From assembly GCA_045586405.1 (NCBI GenBank), contig JAZNAG010000123.1, positions 5,138-69,137 on the forward strand: a stretch of DNA of 64,000 nt, read 5' to 3'. Of the stretch, positions 40,734 to 48,397 are shown piece by piece (the stretch's first letter is position 1; each line of letters opens with the position of its first letter). The DNA is from SIG607 sp045586405 (GTDB taxonomy: Bacteria; Bacillota; Clostridia; Oscillospirales; Acutalibacteraceae). Position numbers and translations under genes: made by a program. A model generated the notes under the pieces. It made no database searches, had not been told where the DNA came from, and worked only from the letters and a program-made list of their open reading frames with translations.

Positions 40734-41093
40734 TTATGCATTTAATATCTCTTGTTGTCTTTTCTTGCTAAAACCTTTAAGAATTAGATTGTATGATTTA
40801 TCAACTAATTCCCTTAATAAATCATCAGGAACTTCGCCATCTGGTTTGATAGAGTTCCAATGAACCTTATTCATATAAAAGCCTGGAACAATATCATCAT
40901 ACTGTTTTCTTAAAAACTCGCCTTCAAGCGGTTCAAGTTTTAGTGTTATGTAATAGGGTTTGTCATTATCATCAAGGCAAACTGCCACAAACATTTTTCC
41001 ACCTATCATATAACGAACCCAATTCCAATTTTCAGTATTTTTTGTTACACCTGATTTTTTCATTAAATACTCATCAAGCCAAGGATATTTCAT
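40734..41093 (-). CDS. MmcQ/YjbR-family protein (element cargo)
   Basis: 119 residues. Family-typical features are the start YPWLDEYLMKKSGVTK, the β-strand RYMIGGKMFVAV, YITLKLEP, and the conserved PGFYMNKVHWNSI with a late DKSYNLI helix. The fold is a CyaY-like α/β double-wing that may bind DNA or a small ligand; the function is not settled. It forms a minus-strand group with the VOC and DUF3795 genes. Confidence 0.85.
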   Translation of the reverse strand: MKYPWLDEYLMKKSGVTKNTENWNWVRYMIGGKMFVAVCLDDNDKPYYITLKLEPLEGEFLRKQYDDIVPGFYMNKVHWNSIKPDGEVPDDLLRELVDKSYNLILKGFSKKRQQEILNA

Positions 41094-41122
41094 ATATGTT
41101 TCTTCCTTATCTATATTGCAAT

Positions 41123-41479
41123 TTATATAAAGAGAATTGTATTTCCGTCAGGGTCTGTTAAAATCAACTCTGTGCCACCCCAAAAAGTTTTAAAAGGTTC
41201 AGGACATTCGATTCCAGCCGCTTTAATATTTTCGTATATTTCATATACTTTTCCGTTTGTAGTGAAATATAAATTATTACAACAAGGTTGTTCTTTACCT
41301 TCAGGGATAGACCATATCCACATAACAGGTTCTTTCTCGTCAGTAAGTGCTAAAGCGGCACCAAAATAGTCATCTGACTCTTTTTCTTGCACTACTTTAA
41401 AACCTAATGATTTATAAAATTCAAAAATCTTTTGTGGTTGTTTTGAATAAAAATTAAGTCCGTGAAAATTCAAATTCAT
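41123..41479 (-). CDS. VOC-family (glyoxalase/bleomycin-resistance fold) protein
   Basis: 118 residues forming two βαβββ modules: GLNFYSKQPQKIFEFYKSLG in the first and KVYEIYENIKAAGIEC in the second. The metal-type ends are LNFHGLNFY at the start and FKTFWGGTELILTDPDGN late. VOC proteins include glyoxalases, fosfomycin- and bleomycin-resistance proteins and dioxygenases; no diagnostic residues allow a choice. As cargo of a mobile element, a resistance or detoxification role is possible. Confidence 0.82.
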   Translation of the reverse strand: MNLNFHGLNFYSKQPQKIFEFYKSLGFKVVQEKESDDYFGAALALTDEKEPVMWIWSIPEGKEQPCCNNLYFTTNGKVYEIYENIKAAGIECPEPFKTFWGGTELILTDPDGNTILFI

Positions 41480-41498
41480 TGTTTTTCCGCCTTTGTAA

Positions 41499-41741
41499 TT
41501 ACAGTTTTCTTAAATTGTCAATTCTTTCAGGGTTTTCAGATGATGCCCATTCTTTTAACATATCACAAGGAAATTGAGAACACTTTCCACAATGGTCTTG
41601 GTTCTTTTGAGAATTGCATTTATATAAATCACACTCTCCCCAAAATACTTTTCCTTCAATAGTTTTACAACCCTTACAATTTTGTTCTGTTTTGAATTTA
41701 CAAGTATCACAATCAATTCCACAAATACTATAATTTGCCAT
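41499..41741 (-). CDS. DUF3795 cysteine-rich protein
   Basis: 80 residues with the DUF3795 cysteine pattern: CGIDCDTCKFK, NCKGCKT, CDLYKC and CGKCSQFPCDML. It is probably a small zinc or iron-sulfur protein of unknown function. It is the first gene of a possible three-gene minus-strand operon with the VOC and YjbR genes. AAAGGAAA precedes the ATG. Confidence 0.8.
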   Translation of the reverse strand: MANYSICGIDCDTCKFKTEQNCKGCKTIEGKVFWGECDLYKCNSQKNQDHCGKCSQFPCDMLKEWASSENPERIDNLRKL

Positions 41742-41925
41742 ATATAATTTCCTTTCAATATACAGTTTATAACCAAATTATACCACAATTATCCTACAAA
41801 GTAAATCATTTAAAAAAAGTTATGCAGAAAAAATTGTGTGCTATATGTATCTGTCATATTTATTTTGTCGCAAAGGTAATCTATATTTTTATCCCTGAAA
41901 TCCTTGGGAGCGAAAGGAGTTTAAT

Positions 41926-42117
41926 ATGACAATTAAGTTTGCCACAAAAACCAACACAAACGGATGGAGACATCAATTAGAAATTGATACCGACAAAAAA
42001 CAATTTAAATACGGTTCGCATTTGTTTCACTATGCAGATGTCAATGATATGACAAAGAAACAATTAGACGAAATCGTAAAAACCTTAATTGAAAATGATT
42101 ACAAAAAAATTAACTAA
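41926..42117 (+). CDS. Hypothetical protein of the element (63 residues)
   Basis: Encodes MTIKFATKTNTNGWRHQLEI and then DTDKKQFKYGSHLFHYADVN with a lysine-rich helical end. CGAAAGGAG lies eight bases before the ATG. It precedes the 200-residue gene by 19 bases, so the two are probably co-transcribed. No family is recognised. Confidence 0.65.
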   Translation: MTIKFATKTNTNGWRHQLEIDTDKKQFKYGSHLFHYADVNDMTKKQLDEIVKTLIENDYKKIN

Positions 42118-42136
42118 CACGAAAGGATAATTAAAA

Positions 42137-42739
42137 ATGAAAACAAACAATTATTATGACACTTTATCAAAAGTGCAAAAACAAAAATGGGCAGAAAAGC
42201 AAGGTAATCTTTGTTATTATGAATGGTTTGATACCCTTTACGAAGAATACACCCTTGAAGAAACAGGTGCTATATTCTTGTCGCTAATGTTCTATGATAG
42301 GACAGGTGGCACACAACCACTACCAAAAGACCTTGAAACAATCATTGACCGAGACAGAGCAACCCGAACACTTTTCACTACTTATATGGAAAAAACCGCA
42401 GCCGCAACAAGAGAATGGATAAATAGGCACAAACTAAAAGACACCGAAGAAAGCGACAAAGAGAACACACTGCAACCACCTGACACTATTCTTGAAAATG
42501 TTTCAACCCTTAAAAAGACATATACCCTTTATCCTGATAACGATACCTTTACCATTATTTACACACCTAAAAATCAAAGGAACATACCAAGCAATGAAGA
42601 TTTGCAAAAGGTTTTTGAAGAAACCGAAACAGATATAACACTCATTGAGGAATTGATTTACAGGGGTAATAATGATAAATGGTATAGACCTTATAGAGAA
42701 TATGTCAATGAGATTTTAATGGATATACAAGGAGAATAA
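42137..42739 (+). CDS. Hypothetical protein of the element (200 residues)
   Basis: A 200-residue, mostly helical, charged protein. The first 110 residues (NNYYDTLSKVQKQKWAEKQG, then LTLEETGAIF-like helices and IIDRDRATRTLF) vaguely resemble phage proteins that precede replication modules. The second part has a KTYTLYPDNDTFTIIYTPKN β-hairpin and an acidic helix. GAAAGGA precedes the ATG. I do not recognise a family, and I cannot say whether it acts in replication, regulation or defence. Confidence 0.6.
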   Translation: MKTNNYYDTLSKVQKQKWAEKQGNLCYYEWFDTLYEEYTLEETGAIFLSLMFYDRTGGTQPLPKDLETIIDRDRATRTLFTTYMEKTAAATREWINRHKLKDTEESDKENTLQPPDTILENVSTLKKTYTLYPDNDTFTIIYTPKNQRNIPSNEDLQKVFEETETDITLIEELIYRGNNDKWYRPYREYVNEILMDIQGE

Positions 42740-43007
42740 CATTCTTTGAATGTGGAAAGACTACAAACAGGCAGAGAAGAACGAGCATACCTGTAAAGAG
42801 CATTGAGAGATGATAGGCGAATGGCAGACCATAGAAGAACACAAAGGTACATACCCGAACAAGAGAGTAGAGAGCGAGCAGATTGGAACATAGAGAACGA
42901 GCAAACATTATAAACACACTCTACTTATGAAAGCGACCGCTTTCATTGTTTGGTTCTTTACAGATAAAGAACATAAGGAACATTAAAAACAATTACTTTT
43001 GTTTCGT
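42740..43007 (+). other. Right end of the element: purine-rich, hairpins, no gene
   Basis: From 42740 to about 42910 the plus strand is strongly purine-rich. Two hairpins follow near the end: ATGAAAGC/GCTTTCAT (42927-42946) and GTTCTTT/AAAGAAC (about 42953-42972). The attP left arm is at 42992-43003. Overlapping minus-strand frames are low-complexity and have no ribosome sites. Confidence 0.6.
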
Positions 43008-43026
43008 ATGTTGACTCGCTTGACTG
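42992..43026 (+). other. attR of the element
   Basis: Right junction. The element arm ATTACTTTTGTT (42992-43003) is followed by TCGTATGTT, the GA crossover dinucleotide (43013-43014), and chromosomal CTCGCTTGACTG. The distance from arm to GA (nine bases) equals that in attL, which supports the exact placement. Confidence 0.85.
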
Positions 43027-43270
43027 GAAAGACTCTGCTACTCCTGACAGTATTTGTAAACGGGTTACAAGCAAGGTCAAAAACGGCTCTATTGTGCTGT
43101 TTCATAACGATGCCGACCATACCCCCGCCGCTCTCGGAAATATCCTTAAAACATTAAAAGACGAGGGCTATGAGTTCGTGTTTATCGAGGATTTAATATA
43201 CAAAGATAACTATACAATCGACCACGCAGGCAAACAGTGCCCCATAAAAAATCAAAGCGATGCACAGTAA
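43008..43270 (+). pseudogene. PdaB-like polysaccharide deacetylase, 3' part
   Basis: No start codon of its own. In the frame continued from 37796 across the GA junction it supplies the last 85 residues, beginning DSLDWKD (rest of NodB motif 4) and including GSIVLFHNDADHTP (motif 5, catalytic histidine) and a C-terminal LKDEGYEFVFIEDLIYKDNY. It ends at TAA 43268-43270 inside a terminator stem. It has no internal stops or frameshifts, so the interrupted gene is still intact in sequence, consistent with recent insertion or with periodic excision. Confidence 0.9.
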
Positions 43271-43286
43271 CCGCATCGCTTTTCCT
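43254..43286 (+). terminator. Terminator of the deacetylase gene
   Basis: AAAGCGATGC (43254-43263) pairs with GCATCGCTTT (43273-43282), followed by TCC. The stop codon lies in the loop. Confidence 0.75.
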
Positions 43287-43317
43287 AATACACAAATTCG
43301 TCCGCTTGTGTTACGAA

Positions 43318-44853
43318 TTATGAGAAATTATCAATATAGTATTTTGAATATTTGTTAATTTCGTCATTAAGGTTTTCAATTCCTATTTTTTCAGCAAGAG
43401 TTTGTTCACCCGAAAACATATCGGTACCTAAACCCAACCTGTTGCCTTCGATTTTGAAGTCTAATGCCGAAAGAATTGTGGGGAAAATATCCATTGAAGT
43501 AAAATCCCGATTTGTTAAATTCAAGTCATTTACCGATTTGTTTGTATTAATAAAACAATTATAAATTGTTCTGTCTAAATACGGAACCTCACTCACAAGT
43601 GTAGTATCCATTCTTGGATGATCACCTGTTATAACTATAACAGTATCTTGGTAAAATGGTTGTTCTTTACACCATTCAATAAAATTAGTTATTTGTAAAT
43701 CAGCACACGTTAATACGTTTTCAAGCTGGTTTTCATACATATCAGAACAAAGGCCACAAATATAGCCGTCTACATGGTGTGTATCTACAGTCAGCATTGT
43801 AAAATTAAACGGTTGGCTGTTGTTTTCATAAAGTTGAGTTAATTCTTTTTTTGCTATTTCATAAAGATATTCATCTTCATATCCCCACCAAACATAATAA
43901 TCTTCTGGTATGTAATTTTTTTCTTTGGCAGAATATATATCAAATACGTTATAATCACCGTGTTGAACAAAATAGTTTTTTCTTCCGGCAAAATTTCCGT
44001 CCGAGCCACATAAAAATTCCTGGACATATCCTTTTTCTTTTAAAACGTCTCCCAACGTAGTAATTCCTTTGGCAAAATTACTGCGTTCTCCCATACTATT
44101 GCCTTCCAAAGGAAAAGAGAAAGGAACACCGGCAGTGGTTGCAATCAAGGATCCAATTGTCCAAGTTGTACCGGTCAAGGCACTAAAACCACCAAGTTTT
44201 TCACTATTTGAAAATGATATATTTTCTTTTGCAATATTTGTTAAATTTGGTATATAGTTATTTTCCTGTTGATATCCGCCATCACTTATAGATGCATATG
44301 TGGTTTCCATACTTTCTAAATAAATGTATATAAGGTTTTTAGCCTTTGACGGAGATTCAATCTTAACAGAATTAGGATTCACATAATGCTCTTCATAAAT
44401 AGTTGTTTGTTTAATATATGAAGATATGTATTCTGTTAACTTAAAAGCATTATCTGCTTTTACAGTAGTTGCTATCAAGGAAGCCGTTAATGCTAAAACT
44501 ATTAGTGCTTTAAAAACATTAAACCAATTGAAAGTAACTTGTTTGTGTTTGAATTTTATGCAACAATCACCCGATACAGTTTTATTAATCTTAGTGTCTA
44601 TAAATACATATAATACCCATGATATTATAGAAATAATAGCGACGGGAAGACAACTTTTAATTGCATCTTTTAAAAAATTGGTATCAGCGCCGTTCATAGG
44701 CGAAATAATTGTGAATAGTATTTCTTTTATTGTGATACCGAAATTTAAAGTCGCCCATTTTATAAAGGCATTATAAACTACCGCTAAAAAGAAAACAAAA
44801 CCTGTCGCCACATAAAAAAATATATGCTTTTTTCTCGTATTATTCTTTTTCAT
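43318..44853 (-). CDS. MdoB-like phosphoglycerol transferase (LTA synthase/sulfatase superfamily)
   Basis: 511 residues. Three or four membrane helices occupy about residues 10-130, followed by an extracellular sulfatase-fold domain. Metal and active-site motifs are YLESMETT (about 179-185), TGTTWTIGS (nucleophile threonine, about 227-235), LTVDTHHVDGY and ITGDHPRMD. The GTTWT and DTHHxDGY motifs match phosphoglycerol transferase I (MdoB/OpgB) better than LtaS. It would transfer glycerol phosphate from phosphatidylglycerol to a surface glycan. The gene looks more AT-rich than its neighbours and lies between an intact deacetylase tail and a decayed copy of one, suggesting later insertion. Confidence 0.85.
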   Translation of the reverse strand: MKKNNTRKKHIFFYVATGFVFFLAVVYNAFIKWATLNFGITIKEILFTIISPMNGADTNFLKDAIKSCLPVAIISIISWVLYVFIDTKINKTVSGDCCIKFKHKQVTFNWFNVFKALIVLALTASLIATTVKADNAFKLTEYISSYIKQTTIYEEHYVNPNSVKIESPSKAKNLIYIYLESMETTYASISDGGYQQENNYIPNLTNIAKENISFSNSEKLGGFSALTGTTWTIGSLIATTAGVPFSFPLEGNSMGERSNFAKGITTLGDVLKEKGYVQEFLCGSDGNFAGRKNYFVQHGDYNVFDIYSAKEKNYIPEDYYVWWGYEDEYLYEIAKKELTQLYENNSQPFNFTMLTVDTHHVDGYICGLCSDMYENQLENVLTCADLQITNFIEWCKEQPFYQDTVIVITGDHPRMDTTLVSEVPYLDRTIYNCFINTNKSVNDLNLTNRDFTSMDIFPTILSALDFKIEGNRLGLGTDMFSGEQTLAEKIGIENLNDEINKYSKYYIDNFS

Positions 44854-45016
44854 TTTAACCTCTTTTGCTATATAAATATAACGAAATAACAGGAAGTATT
44901 AAAGGTCATCATATTCACTATCATTTATCAAACTCAAAAAAAGTAATACAAATTAATAAAATGATAGTAAAAACCTATGTTGTAAAGTCAGTTCACTATT
45001 TTCACCAAGCATTATA

Positions 45017-45091
45017 ACATATTTCGACAATATTTGCAAGGATAACTATAAAATTATACACGACGGAACGCAGTGTAAAAAAGACGGCTGA
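45017..45091 (+). pseudogene. Decayed C-terminal fragment of a second polysaccharide deacetylase
   Basis: Reading from about 45017 to the TGA at 45089-45091 gives a tail with KDNYKIIHDGTQCKKDG. It aligns with KDNYTIDHAGKQCPIKNQ at the end of the deacetylase at 43013-43270. As in that gene, the stop codon lies inside a terminator hairpin. Nothing of motifs 1-5 remains upstream, where the phosphoglycerol transferase gene now lies. Confidence 0.6.
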
Positions 45092-45106
45092 TAGCCGTCT
45101 TTTTTA
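45081..45106 (+). terminator. Terminator over the deacetylase remnant
   Basis: AAGACGGCT (45081-45089) pairs with AGCCGTCTT around GAT, followed by TTTT. Confidence 0.8.
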
Positions 45107-45158
45107 GTGAAAAGTGAATAGTGAAGAGTTTCGGTGTGCCTTCGGCACGGATATAAAA

Positions 45159-45190
45159 AAACGGCTCAACCGAGCCGTTTAATTTTTTAA
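45159..45190. terminator. Terminator downstream of the dnaI-like gene
   Basis: AAACGGCTC (45159-45167) pairs with GAGCCGTTT (45172-45180). A-runs and T-runs flank it, so it can end the minus-strand dnaD-dnaI unit 110 bases after its last stop. Confidence 0.75.
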
Positions 45191-45299
45191 ATATAATTTG
45201 AAACAAAATGTTGGTCAAACATTCCATTTATATATATTTAAATCAACCTTATTTTCCTTGACTTCAATATTTTCTTTTAACAACAATTCTTTTCATTTT

Positions 45300-46241
45300 T
45301 TATTTTCCCTGTGCTTTTTTAAGGCGTATATCGTTGCCCAAAAAGGTTTTAATAGTATACTCTCCGATAAAACGTGAGGCAATACGCTGTGTGTAGCGGT
45401 TTTGCAGTTCTTCAATAGTAAGGTTTGTGTTTATTATTGTAGGTCTGCCGCTAAGCATTCTGGTATTTACAATATCATAGAAAAGCGACTGAACAAAATT
45501 AGTCATAAATTCGGTGCCCAGGTCATCAATAACAAGCAGGTCGGCGCTGAGCAGTATATCAAGATTTTCACTGTTTCCGCTGTATGTAAAATGCTCCTTT
45601 TCAACCTGACTGAAAAGACTTTGAGCAGGGCCGTAAACCACATTATAACCCTTTTTGATAGCCTCTTTAATAATGGCTATGGACAGGTGGGTTTTACCCA
45701 GACCGCACTTACCCATAAATAAAAGATTTTCAGAAGCTTTTGAGAAACTCTCGGCATATTCTTTAGAAAATTTAAAGATATTCTGCATTTTTGTTCTTAC
45801 TTCTTCAGGGTAATAATTTATATCAAAATTATCAAAAGAACATTTATCAATCGGCATTTTTTCAGCCATTTTTGAAATAGCAATTTCTTTTGCAAGGCTC
45901 TTTATACATTCGCAAAGACTTCCGCCAACATAACCGCTGTCTCCGCATACCTTGCAAAAACATTCTTTATCCTTTACTCCCACTTTTTTGAGCAGCTGTT
46001 TTTTCTCATTAGACAGAGCCTCACTCTGTTTCTTGTAAGTTTCTATTTTGTCGGTATTGCCGCTAAGCGCCGCCATCATAAGCGAAGCGCCGATAGCTGA
46101 TAACTGAGTATTTATTTCTTTAATACGTGGATTTTTTTCCGAGGCCTCTTGAACGGCTTTTTCATACACATATTCAGCTTTTTTTACAGCCTGCTCTTTA
46201 ATTTCAAAAGCGGCTTTTATGTTTTCACTGCCAATAGCCAT
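45300..46241 (-). CDS. DnaI/DnaC-like helicase loader ATPase
   Basis: 313 residues. A helical N-terminal domain is followed by a zinc-binding stretch (CFCKVCGDSGYVGG and CECIK, about residues 105-125). The AAA+ domain has Walker A GKCGLGKTHLS (about 178-188), Walker B LLVIDDLG and a sensor segment TIINTNLT. It should load the replicative helicase at the origin. Its ATG shares one base with the dnaD-like stop (TAATG), so the two are translationally coupled as in other Clostridia. Confidence 0.9.
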   Translation of the reverse strand: MAIGSENIKAAFEIKEQAVKKAEYVYEKAVQEASEKNPRIKEINTQLSAIGASLMMAALSGNTDKIETYKKQSEALSNEKKQLLKKVGVKDKECFCKVCGDSGYVGGSLCECIKSLAKEIAISKMAEKMPIDKCSFDNFDINYYPEEVRTKMQNIFKFSKEYAESFSKASENLLFMGKCGLGKTHLSIAIIKEAIKKGYNVVYGPAQSLFSQVEKEHFTYSGNSENLDILLSADLLVIDDLGTEFMTNFVQSLFYDIVNTRMLSGRPTIINTNLTIEELQNRYTQRIASRFIGEYTIKTFLGNDIRLKKAQGK

Positions 46242-47143
46242 TACTTGTCCTCCTGACTCATAATATTTTTAATAAATTCGGCATACTCGTTGTTTTCGTT
46301 TTCCGTTTTTTGTTCGGGTTTAATATCTTCAACGCTTTTAACACCGTCATTATGCCATTTTTCAAGTATCTTTTTGATATAGGGAATAGAAAACTCGCTT
46401 ATGGCATCTATACAGGTTTCATAAGCTTTTTCTAAAATTTTACGGTCAAATTTCCACTCATTTACCCAAAGAACAGCAAGTTCACTTTCTTTTTTGCTGG
46501 GTTTTCTTTTATTTATGCCAAAGCTTGAGCAAACAAGCTTCCAACACTGGTCATAAAGCAGAGCCTCAGCCATTTTTTCTTCTGCGTCGGCAATTGTTTC
46601 AACACCGTCTTCTATCCACTGTATAGCGGTAGATTCAATAAACCTTACGTTAACCTTATTTTCCTTTACGGCAAAGGTAAGCAACATAAGAATTACCGAA
46701 ACATCCATTCCTTCGTCCTTGTAAAGCCAAGCCAGTAAACCTGTTTCTGACTGTCTTAGCGGTCTTGCAAAGCGCATTTGTGCTTCACGCAGTAAAAACT
46801 GCAGTTTTTCGTCCTGCGCACCCATTCGGGCAACTTCTTCTCTGGTGGGCTTTTCGCTTTGCACTCTTGCTTTTTTGGCAGAAGTGTCGGCAACAGCTTT
46901 TTTTACTTCGCCTTTAAGTATACCTGTGTTGCGCCAGAAACCGATAGCATCTTTAACATCGTCTGTGTTCAGTGCTAAGGCGTTAGCGATGCTGTCTTCG
47001 GTAAGGTCTTCAGCGCTGTGGCGGAAGATATAAAGCAAAACCTTAAGCTGAAGAGCGCTTGCCAGTTTAATGTAATTGTCAACCGCTTCGGCGGGGAAAG
47101 CAAAGGTATTTGCATATACCTCAGGATTGATAAAAGTGTTCAT
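46241..47143 (-). CDS. DnaD-domain replication initiation protein
   Basis: About 300 residues from the ATG at 47143, which has GGAGAG upstream; the longer frame to 47272 runs through promoter DNA and is AT-rich. The N-terminal winged-helix domain (about 1-85) is followed by two DnaD-like domains, with ETGLLAWLYKDEGMDVSVIL and IPYIKKILEKWHNDGVKSVED (the terminal YxxxIxxxW-type signature). With the DnaI-like protein it takes part in primosome assembly. Confidence 0.9.
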   Translation of the reverse strand: MNTFINPEVYANTFAFPAEAVDNYIKLASALQLKVLLYIFRHSAEDLTEDSIANALALNTDDVKDAIGFWRNTGILKGEVKKAVADTSAKKARVQSEKPTREEVARMGAQDEKLQFLLREAQMRFARPLRQSETGLLAWLYKDEGMDVSVILMLLTFAVKENKVNVRFIESTAIQWIEDGVETIADAEEKMAEALLYDQCWKLVCSSFGINKRKPSKKESELAVLWVNEWKFDRKILEKAYETCIDAISEFSIPYIKKILEKWHNDGVKSVEDIKPEQKTENENNEYAEFIKNIMSQEDK

Positions 47144-47272
47144 AAAACTCTCCAAAAACTCTTGCAATTTATTGTCAGTAAACTTATAATAGTATAAAAG
47201 GTAAAAAACAGTATACTTATTATAGCATACAAATTTTACTTTGACAATTATTATTTCGGAGTTGATTTTCAA

Positions 47273-48283
47273 GTGGCAATTTTAGTTACCGGCGGTGCAG
47301 GCTACATAGGCTCTCATACCTTAATAGAAATGATTAAATCGGGTTATGATGTTATTGTTATAGATAACCTTGATAACAGTAGTGAAGAGTCTTTGAACAG
47401 GGTAGAGGCTATTGTTGGCAAACCCGTTAAGTTTTATAAAGAAGATGTAAGAAATAAAGAGGCTTTAAGAGAAATTTTCAAAACAAATAAAATTGAAGCC
47501 GTTATACATTTCGCAGGTCTTAAAGCAGTTGGCGAATCGGTTGCAAAACCCATTGAGTATTATGATAATAACCTTATCAGCACCCTTGTGCTTTTAGAGG
47601 TAATGCGTGAAGAAAATGTTAAGAAAATAGTATTTTCTTCCTCAGCTACCGTTTACGGTGTTGCAAAAGAAATGCCGCTCAAAGAGGATATGCCTCTGGG
47701 CGCAATTAACCCCTATGGCAGAACAAAGCTGTTTATAGAAGAAATGCTACGCGACCTTTATGTTTCTGATAACAGCTGGTCAATAGCGCTGCTTCGTTAC
47801 TTTAACCCCATCGGTGCTCACGAAAGCGGTACCATTGGTGAAGATCCCAAGGGTATCCCCAATAACCTTATGCCTTATATTTCTCAGGTTGCTGTTGGCA
47901 GACTCGAAAAGCTTAACGTTTTTGGTGACGATTATAATACCGTTGACGGTACGGGTGTCAGAGACTATATTCACGTTGTTGACCTTGCAAAAGGCCATGT
48001 TGCCGCAGTAAATTGGGCTATTGCCAATATAGGCTGTGAAGCCTTTAACCTTGGTACAGGCAACGGCACTTCGGTGCTTCAGCTTAAAGATGCTTTCGGT
48101 AAAGCGGCAGAAATGGAAATTCCCTTTGTTATTGCTCCCCGCCGTCCCGGAGATCCTGACGAAGTTTATGCCGATGCAACAAAGGCAAAAGAAGTTCTTT
48201 CCTGGCAGGCTGAGTACGATATTGAAAGAATGTGCGTAGATACTTGGCGTTGGCAGAAGAATAATCCCAACGGATATAAATAA
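47273..48283 (+). CDS. galE: UDP-glucose 4-epimerase
   Basis: 336 residues. The NAD-binding Rossmann start is LVTGGAGYIGSHT. The catalytic serine is in FSSSATVYG, and NPYGRTK provides the YxxxK pair. RYFNPIGAHESG and VFGDDYNTVDGTGVRDYIHV are family landmarks. It interconverts UDP-glucose and UDP-galactose for surface glycans or galactose use. The GTG start has TCGGAG upstream, and the gene is divergent from dnaD. Confidence 0.96.
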   Translation: MAILVTGGAGYIGSHTLIEMIKSGYDVIVIDNLDNSSEESLNRVEAIVGKPVKFYKEDVRNKEALREIFKTNKIEAVIHFAGLKAVGESVAKPIEYYDNNLISTLVLLEVMREENVKKIVFSSSATVYGVAKEMPLKEDMPLGAINPYGRTKLFIEEMLRDLYVSDNSWSIALLRYFNPIGAHESGTIGEDPKGIPNNLMPYISQVAVGRLEKLNVFGDDYNTVDGTGVRDYIHVVDLAKGHVAAVNWAIANIGCEAFNLGTGNGTSVLQLKDAFGKAAEMEIPFVIAPRRPGDPDEVYADATKAKEVLSWQAEYDIERMCVDTWRWQKNNPNGYK

Positions 48284-48292
48284 TAAGAAAAA

Positions 48293-48316
48293 TTCCCGTG
48301 TCGAAAGACACGGGAA
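48293..48316. terminator. Hairpin between galE and tRNA-Arg
   Basis: TTCCCGTGTC (48293-48302), a GAAA tetraloop, and GACACGGGAA (48307-48316). On the plus strand it is followed by an A-run rather than a T-run, so it is a poor intrinsic terminator for galE in that direction; the T-run is on the minus strand. Confidence 0.5.
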
Positions 48317-48322
48317 AAATAT

Positions 48323-48397
48323 GCCCACATAGTTCAATGGATAGAATAAGATCCTCCTAAGATTTAGATGTAGGTTCGATTCCTACTGTGGGTGCCA
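48323..48397 (+). tRNA. tRNA-Arg (anticodon CCU)
   Basis: Acceptor GCCCACA pairs with TGTGGGT, D-stem GTTC/GAAT, anticodon stem AGATC/GATTT with loop CTCCTAA (anticodon CCT, reads AGG), T-stem GTAGG/CCTAC with TTCGATT. Discriminator G and encoded CCA at 48395-48397. Confidence 0.93.

Larger units (their letters stand above)
37798..43013 (+). mobile_element. 5.2-kb serine-recombinase element inserted in a deacetylase gene
   Basis: The element lies between two copies of ATGTTGA (37792-37798 and 43008-43014) and is 5,216 bp long. Removing it fuses the two deacetylase pieces in frame. Joining its ends gives an attP with perfect 12-bp inverted arms, ATTACTTTTGTT (42992-43003) and AACAAAAGTAAT (37808-37819). 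TGTT/AACA inner repeats centre on the dinucleotide GA. Contents: large serine recombinase, MobV relaxase with an oriT-like region, two tiny proteins, YjbR, VOC and DUF3795 proteins, and two unknown proteins. It has no replication initiator or transfer apparatus that I recognise, so it appears to be a mobilisable rather than self-transmissible element. Confidence 0.92.
44854..45299. other. Non-coding region with a deacetylase remnant and two terminators
   Basis: From 44854 to about 45010 the DNA is AT-rich and without a gene; it includes the promoter area of the phosphoglycerol transferase. A decayed deacetylase tail follows (45017-45091), then terminators at 45081-45104 and 45159-45190. Several TTCACTAT/GTGAATAGTGAA-type repeats lie between. 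45191-45299 is AT-rich with nothing I can identify. Confidence 0.6.

Noticed and set aside
42691..42917. Two overlapping minus-strand frames of 66 and 70 codons at the element's right end
   Set aside because: They are the complement of a purine-rich tract, Leu/Ser/Cys-rich, and lack ribosome sites and similarity to any family.
44900..45160. Insertion sequence suggested by GTGAATAGTGAA-like repeats
   Set aside because: The repeats are short and imperfect, and no transposase or terminal inverted repeats are found here.
47144..47272. 43-codon N-terminal extension of the DnaD-like protein
   Set aside because: It runs through AT-rich promoter DNA upstream of a good ribosome site; the family start fits ATG 47143.
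48293..48316. Hairpin after galE as an intrinsic terminator on the plus strand
   Set aside because: The stem is perfect, but an A-run, not a T-run, follows on the plus strand. It is listed with low confidence only.
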